From Paucihalobacter sp036825875 (lineage in GTDB: Bacteria; Bacteroidota; Bacteroidia; Flavobacteriales; Flavobacteriaceae): DNA of 17,930 bases. The stretch's first letter is position 1, and the number at the start of each line of letters is the position of its first letter. The stretch covers positions 1 to 17,930 of the forward strand of contig NZ_DAISXK010000053.1 of assembly GCF_036825875.1 (NCBI RefSeq). Direction: 5' to 3'. A program made the position numbers and the translations under genes. The notes under the pieces were generated by a model. That model did no database searches. It was not told the DNA's origin and saw only the letters and a list, made by a program, of their open reading frames with translations. Shown here piece by piece: positions 14,383 to 17,930 of this stretch.

Positions 14383-17235
14383 ATGTCAGATCAAAAACGC
14401 TTATTTCTTGTAGATGCCTACGCCCTGATTTTTAGGGGCTATTACGCTTTTATCAAAAATCCCAGAATTAACTCCAAAGGATTAGATACCTCAGCCATAA
14501 TGGGGTTTATGAACTCACTTTTAGACGTTATTAAGCGCGAAAGACCTGACCATCTAGCCGTTTGTTTTGACAAAGGCGGCAGCGTTGACCGCGTTGAAAT
14601 GTTTGAAGCCTACAAAGCCAACCGCGATGAAACTCCGGAAGCCATTAGAACTGCCATACCTTATATCTGCGATATTTTACAAGCCATGCACATCCCCATC
14701 ATGGTTAAAGATGGTTTTGAAGCCGATGATGTTATTGGAACTCTTTCAAAACAAGCCGAAAAGGAAGGCTACCAAACTTTTATGGTAACCCCTGATAAAG
14801 ATTTTGCACAGTTGGTTTCAGACAATATATTTATGTACAGACCAGTTTTTGGTGGTGGTTATGAAACTTGGGGAATTGCGGAGGTTCAGAAAAAGTTTGA
14901 AGTAGAATCGCCTTTGCAAGTGATTGACTTTCTGGGAATGATGGGCGATTCGTCGGATAATATTCCAGGATTACCAGGAGTTGGTGAAAAAACTGCCAAA
15001 AAATTCATTAAAGAATTTGGAAGTATGGAAAACCTTTTAGCCAATACTCATCAGCTAAAAGGTAAAATGAAAGAAAATATTGAAGCCAATAAAGAATTGG
15101 GAACGCTTTCTAAACAATTGGCTACTATTATGCTGGATGTTCCTGTAACGTTCAATGCTAAAGATTTTGAATTGGACCAACCAGATGTAGAAAAAGTAAC
15201 AGAAATTTTTAACGAACTAGAGTTTAGACAACTACTTTCCAATTTTGTGAAGACATTTACCTCGGAGGAAGCTTCAACACAAAACAACAAAAACGCTAGT
15301 GACAATAAAAAAAGTACAGTTTTAGAAAAGGCTTCTGGATCACAATCAACACAGGCAGGTGCTGGTCAGTTTTCATTATTTGATGAAGGTAATGGTGAAA
15401 TTTCAGTGCATTCCAACCAAAGAAATACCATTGAAACAGTACCACATTTTTACCAAAGTGTTGAGCCTGGCATGGCTACCAATTTATTTTTAAAATCACT
15501 TTTAAAACGGCAGTCAGTTTGTTTCGACACTGAAACGGATAGTTTAAATGCTTTAACAGCTCAGTTAGTTGGAATTGCATTTTCTTGGGAAACTGGCAAA
15601 GGATATTATTTACCCTTTCCTGAGGACTTTGAAGAAGCCCAACAGCTCATGGAACAATTGCGTCCATTTTTTGAGAATGAATCCATAGAAAAAATAGGTC
15701 AAAACCTAAAGTATGATATCAAAGTACTTCATAAATACAACATTAAGGTTAAAGGTAAGTTGTTCGATACCATGTTGGCACACTATCTTATCAATCCGGA
15801 TATGCGACATAATATGGATGTTTTGGCTGAAACTTATTTAAATTACTCGCCGATTTCTATAGAAACGCTCATTGGTAAGAAGGGAAAAAATCAAGGTTCA
15901 ATGCGCGATGTTCCTTTAGATAAACAAACCGAATACGCCGTTGAAGATGCCGATATCACTTTGCAACTTAAGCAGCATTTTCAAAATGAATTAGGCGCAG
16001 CCAACACGCAAAAATTATTTGATGACATTGAAATTCCGTTAATGAGCGTTTTGGCAAGTATGGAGCTTGAAGGTATAAAATTAGACAGTTCTTTTTTAGG
16101 GAACTTATCAGAACAACTTAATGCAGATATTGAACGGCTTGAAAAGGAAATTTACAACCATGCAGGCGAAACCTTTAACATTGCTTCGCCAAAGCAACTT
16201 GGTGAAATTTTATTTGATAAGTTAAAATTGGTTGACAAACCCAAAAAAACCAAAACTGGTCAGTATGCCACGGGTGAAGATATCCTATCGTATTTAGCAA
16301 AAGACCACGCCATTATTCGCGATATTTTGGAATATCGTGGGTTATCAAAACTAAAAAGCACGTATATTGATGCCTTGCCACTACAGATAGAACCAACTAC
16401 GGGTCGTGTTCATACCGATTATATGCAAACTGTTGCAGCCACTGGAAGGTTAAGTAGTAACAATCCCAACCTTCAAAATATACCTATAAGAACTGATCGC
16501 GGTCGCCAAGTGCGTAAAGCTTTTGTGCCAAGAAATGAAGATTATATCCTTTTAGCTGCCGATTATTCTCAAATTGAATTGCGAATTATTGCAGCTTTGA
16601 GCAAGGAAGAAAATATGATTGAAGCATTTAAAAATGGTGAAGACATTCACGCCTCAACCGCTTCAAAAGTTTTTAACGTACCGCTTTCTGAAGTAACCCG
16701 CGAACAAAGAGGCAATGCCAAAACAGTCAACTTCGGAATTATTTATGGCGTATCGGCATTTGGATTGAGTAACCAAACCGATTTAAGCCGCAGCGAATCA
16801 AAAGACTTAATTGACACTTATTACGAAACTTATCCAAAGCTCAGAGCGTACATAAATTCACAAATAGATTTTGCACGCGATAATGGCTACGTGCAAACAG
16901 TTTTAGGCAGACGGCGCTATTTAAAAGATATAAATTCCAGAAACGCAGTTGTTAGAGGTGCTGCAGAGCGTAACGCCGTTAATGCGCCCATTCAAGGTAG
17001 TGCGGCTGATATTATTAAAATTGCAATGATTAACATTCATAAACAACTAGAATCTGAAAACTACCAAACTAAGATGTTGCTTCAAGTGCATGACGAATTG
17101 GTATTTGATGTTTACAAGCCCGAGCTTGAAAACATTAAAAAGATCGTAAAAAATGAAATGGAAAATGCCTTTAAATTAGATGTGCCTCTAACGGCTGAAT
17201 TAGGCGAAGGTAATAACTGGCTGGAAGCCCACTAA
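14383..17235 (+). CDS. polA: DNA polymerase I
   Basis: Fills gaps and removes RNA primers during replication and repair. At 950 residues it has all three classical domains. The 5' nuclease domain (about 1-275) starts LFLVDAYALIFRGYYAF and has the helix-hairpin-helix stretch GDSSDNIPGLPGVGEKTA from residue 188. A low-complexity linker (about 287-345) is rich in Ser, Asn and Gln and contains QFSLF (329-333). The 3'-5' exonuclease domain keeps its acidic residues, with DTET (Asp382, Glu384), NLKYDIKVL and YAVEDADIT, so proofreading is probably active. The polymerase domain has motif A DYSQIELR (Asp727), the O-helix with Arg776, Lys780, Phe784 and Tyr788, and motif C HDE (903-905). Phe784 corresponds to E. 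coli Phe762. The gene is divergent from the isoaspartyl peptidase gene and followed by the ribosomal operon, with no clear terminator between. Confidence 0.97.
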   Translation: MSDQKRLFLVDAYALIFRGYYAFIKNPRINSKGLDTSAIMGFMNSLLDVIKRERPDHLAVCFDKGGSVDRVEMFEAYKANRDETPEAIRTAIPYICDILQAMHIPIMVKDGFEADDVIGTLSKQAEKEGYQTFMVTPDKDFAQLVSDNIFMYRPVFGGGYETWGIAEVQKKFEVESPLQVIDFLGMMGDSSDNIPGLPGVGEKTAKKFIKEFGSMENLLANTHQLKGKMKENIEANKELGTLSKQLATIMLDVPVTFNAKDFELDQPDVEKVTEIFNELEFRQLLSNFVKTFTSEEASTQNNKNASDNKKSTVLEKASGSQSTQAGAGQFSLFDEGNGEISVHSNQRNTIETVPHFYQSVEPGMATNLFLKSLLKRQSVCFDTETDSLNALTAQLVGIAFSWETGKGYYLPFPEDFEEAQQLMEQLRPFFENESIEKIGQNLKYDIKVLHKYNIKVKGKLFDTMLAHYLINPDMRHNMDVLAETYLNYSPISIETLIGKKGKNQGSMRDVPLDKQTEYAVEDADITLQLKQHFQNELGAANTQKLFDDIEIPLMSVLASMELEGIKLDSSFLGNLSEQLNADIERLEKEIYNHAGETFNIASPKQLGEILFDKLKLVDKPKKTKTGQYATGEDILSYLAKDHAIIRDILEYRGLSKLKSTYIDALPLQIEPTTGRVHTDYMQTVAATGRLSSNNPNLQNIPIRTDRGRQVRKAFVPRNEDYILLAADYSQIELRIIAALSKEENMIEAFKNGEDIHASTASKVFNVPLSEVTREQRGNAKTVNFGIIYGVSAFGLSNQTDLSRSESKDLIDTYYETYPKLRAYINSQIDFARDNGYVQTVLGRRRYLKDINSRNAVVRGAAERNAVNAPIQGSAADIIKIAMINIHKQLESENYQTKMLLQVHDELVFDVYKPELENIKKIVKNEMENAFKLDVPLTAELGEGNNWLEAH

Positions 17236-17322
17236 GAACAAAATATTTATCGCTTAAAAATCAATATCTTACAAAGCTAATTTATTTATATAATTTCAGG
17301 TAAATTTTTTGAGCCTATTCTA

Positions 17323-17353
17323 TTTGCGTATCAAATTTTTAATCGTAAATTTG
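17323..17353 (+). promoter_or_regulatory. Promoter of the rplM-rpsI operon
   Basis: TTTG (17323-17326), a 19-base spacer, and TAAATTTG (17346-17353): an exact match to the Bacteroidota TTTG-N19-TAnnTTTG promoter. Transcription would start close to 17360, giving a leader of about 60 bases. Confidence 0.65.
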
Positions 17354-17357
17354 CAAA

Positions 17358-17420
17358 CTCTTTTTTGGAGAGAATTGTTTAATCTGCTCGTACGAGATAC
17401 GGGTAAAAAATTTAATAAGT
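17358..17420 (+). promoter_or_regulatory. Structured 5' leader of rplM, probable L13 autoregulatory element
   Basis: The predicted leader holds a small hairpin (CTCT 17358-17361 with AGAG 17369-17372), then a perfect 10-base palindrome CTCGTACGAG (17387-17396). Two competing pairings overlap it: ATCT (17382-17385) with AGAT (17395-17398), and CGTA (17389-17392) with TACG (17398-17401). It is more GC-rich than its surroundings and ends next to the GTG start. Ribosomal-protein operons often bind their own product at such sites, and I recall a leader class proposed for L13 in Bacteroidia. Membership is not verified. Confidence 0.42.
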
Positions 17421-17876
17421 GTGGATACAATAAGCTACAAAACAGTATCAGCTAACAAAGCTACCGTTAATAAGGAGTGGGTTTTAGTAGATGCTGATGG
17501 ACAAAACTTAGGCCGTTTAGCTTCAAAAGTTGCCAAACTTTTGAGAGGTAAACATAAGCCAAACTTCACACCACACGTTGATTGCGGCGATAATGTAATT
17601 GTTGTCAATTCTGAAAAAATCAACTTAACAGGAAACAAGTGGAACGATAAAACTTACATTCGTCACACAGGTTACCCTGGCGGTCAAAGAAGTTTATCTG
17701 CTAACGAACTGTTCGACAAAGATCCGACACGTTTAGTAGAGAAATCAGTAAAAGGAATGTTGCCTAAAAACAAATTAGGCGCCGAACTATTCCGTAACTT
17801 AACTGTTGTTACTGGTGGTGAGCACAAACATGAAGCTCAAAAACCAAAAACAATTAATTTAAATGAATTTAATTAA
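17421..17876 (+). CDS. rplM: 50S ribosomal protein L13
   Basis: A 151-residue large-subunit protein, slightly longer than the roughly 142 of E. coli because of an N-terminal extension (DTISYKTVSANKATVNK) that is usual in this phylum. The core EWVLVDADGQNLGRLASKVA, KHKPNFTPHVDCGD and GYPGGQRS stretches and the VKGMLPKNKLG motif identify L13 without doubt. It starts with GTG; no in-frame ATG fits upstream, and the protein sequence aligns from this codon. No Shine-Dalgarno site is visible. The next gene begins directly after the stop codon (TAA then ATG), so rplM and rpsI are translated from one message, as in most bacteria. Confidence 0.97.
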   Translation: MDTISYKTVSANKATVNKEWVLVDADGQNLGRLASKVAKLLRGKHKPNFTPHVDCGDNVIVVNSEKINLTGNKWNDKTYIRHTGYPGGQRSLSANELFDKDPTRLVEKSVKGMLPKNKLGAELFRNLTVVTGGEHKHEAQKPKTINLNEFN

Positions 17877-17930
17877 ATGGAAGTAATTCACAAAATTGGC
17901 CGTAGAAAGACGGCTGTTGCTCGTGTTTAT
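17877..17930 (+). CDS. rpsI: 30S ribosomal protein S9, 3'-truncated by the window
   Basis: Eighteen codons are visible, reading MEVIHKIGRRKTAVARVY, the start of S9 (the family signature is GRRKTAVARV). The start codon follows the rplM stop with no gap, the standard L13-S9 arrangement. The rest lies beyond the window. Confidence 0.95.
   Translation, partial: MEVIHKIGRRKTAVARVY

Noticed and set aside
1..17930. Insertion sequences, CRISPR arrays, tRNA genes, attachment sites
   Set aside because: No transposase or integrase genes, no regularly spaced repeats and no tRNA-like cloverleaf were seen on reading through the intergenic regions.

Overview
The window looks like a chromosomal stretch from a member of the Flavobacteriaceae (Bacteroidota). 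The DNA is AT-rich. Several gaps carry Bacteroidota-type promoter boxes (TTG, a spacer of about 19 bases, then TAnnTTTG), and Shine-Dalgarno sites are mostly absent. The proteins (a GH92 mannosidase with accessory domains, a FucP-type sugar permease, an Elizabethkingia-like glycosylasparaginase, a long-linker DNA polymerase I, and L13-S9) are typical of that family. No mobile element, CRISPR array, tRNA or rRNA was seen, and no gap between genes exceeds 300 bases.

Region 1 (1-6449, + strand) looks like N-glycan salvage. A 5'-truncated GH92 alpha-mannosidase and a FucP-family MFS permease lie 9 bases apart. A release-factor-like baeRF protein follows, and the run is closed by a strong hairpin terminator at 5317-5358. 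Next comes a glycosylasparaginase with a twin-arginine and lipobox leader, the enzyme that cuts the GlcNAc-Asn linkage left when an N-glycoprotein is digested. Mannose trimming, sugar uptake and linkage cleavage are therefore side by side.

Region 2 (6457-8379) holds a class-3-type aldehyde dehydrogenase on the - strand. Divergent from it is a small, unrecognised secreted protein whose upstream region carries direct repeats and a candidate promoter.

Region 3 (8539-14293) is a cyanophycin (multi-L-arginyl-poly-L-aspartate) storage module. Cyanophycin synthetase CphA (-) and cyanophycinase CphB (+) diverge from a very AT-rich 102-base control region. A YfhP/YdjM-type membrane protein with its own near-leaderless promoter follows. 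Last is a cytoplasmic isoaspartyl peptidase/L-asparaginase (-), which can split the beta-Asp-Arg dipeptides that CphB releases. Synthesis, depolymerisation and final dipeptide cleavage are thus all encoded within about 6 kb.

Region 4 (14383-17930, + strand) is housekeeping: DNA polymerase I with all three domains and a candidate sliding-clamp motif in its linker, then the rplM-rpsI ribosomal operon. That operon has a textbook Bacteroidota promoter and a structured leader, and the window cuts off its second gene.

The most notable points are the complete cyanophycin cycle with its shared divergent control region, the two Ntn-hydrolase paralogues set to different jobs, the probable L13 leader, and the clamp-motif candidate in PolA. 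I found no clear evidence of a wholly new kind of system.
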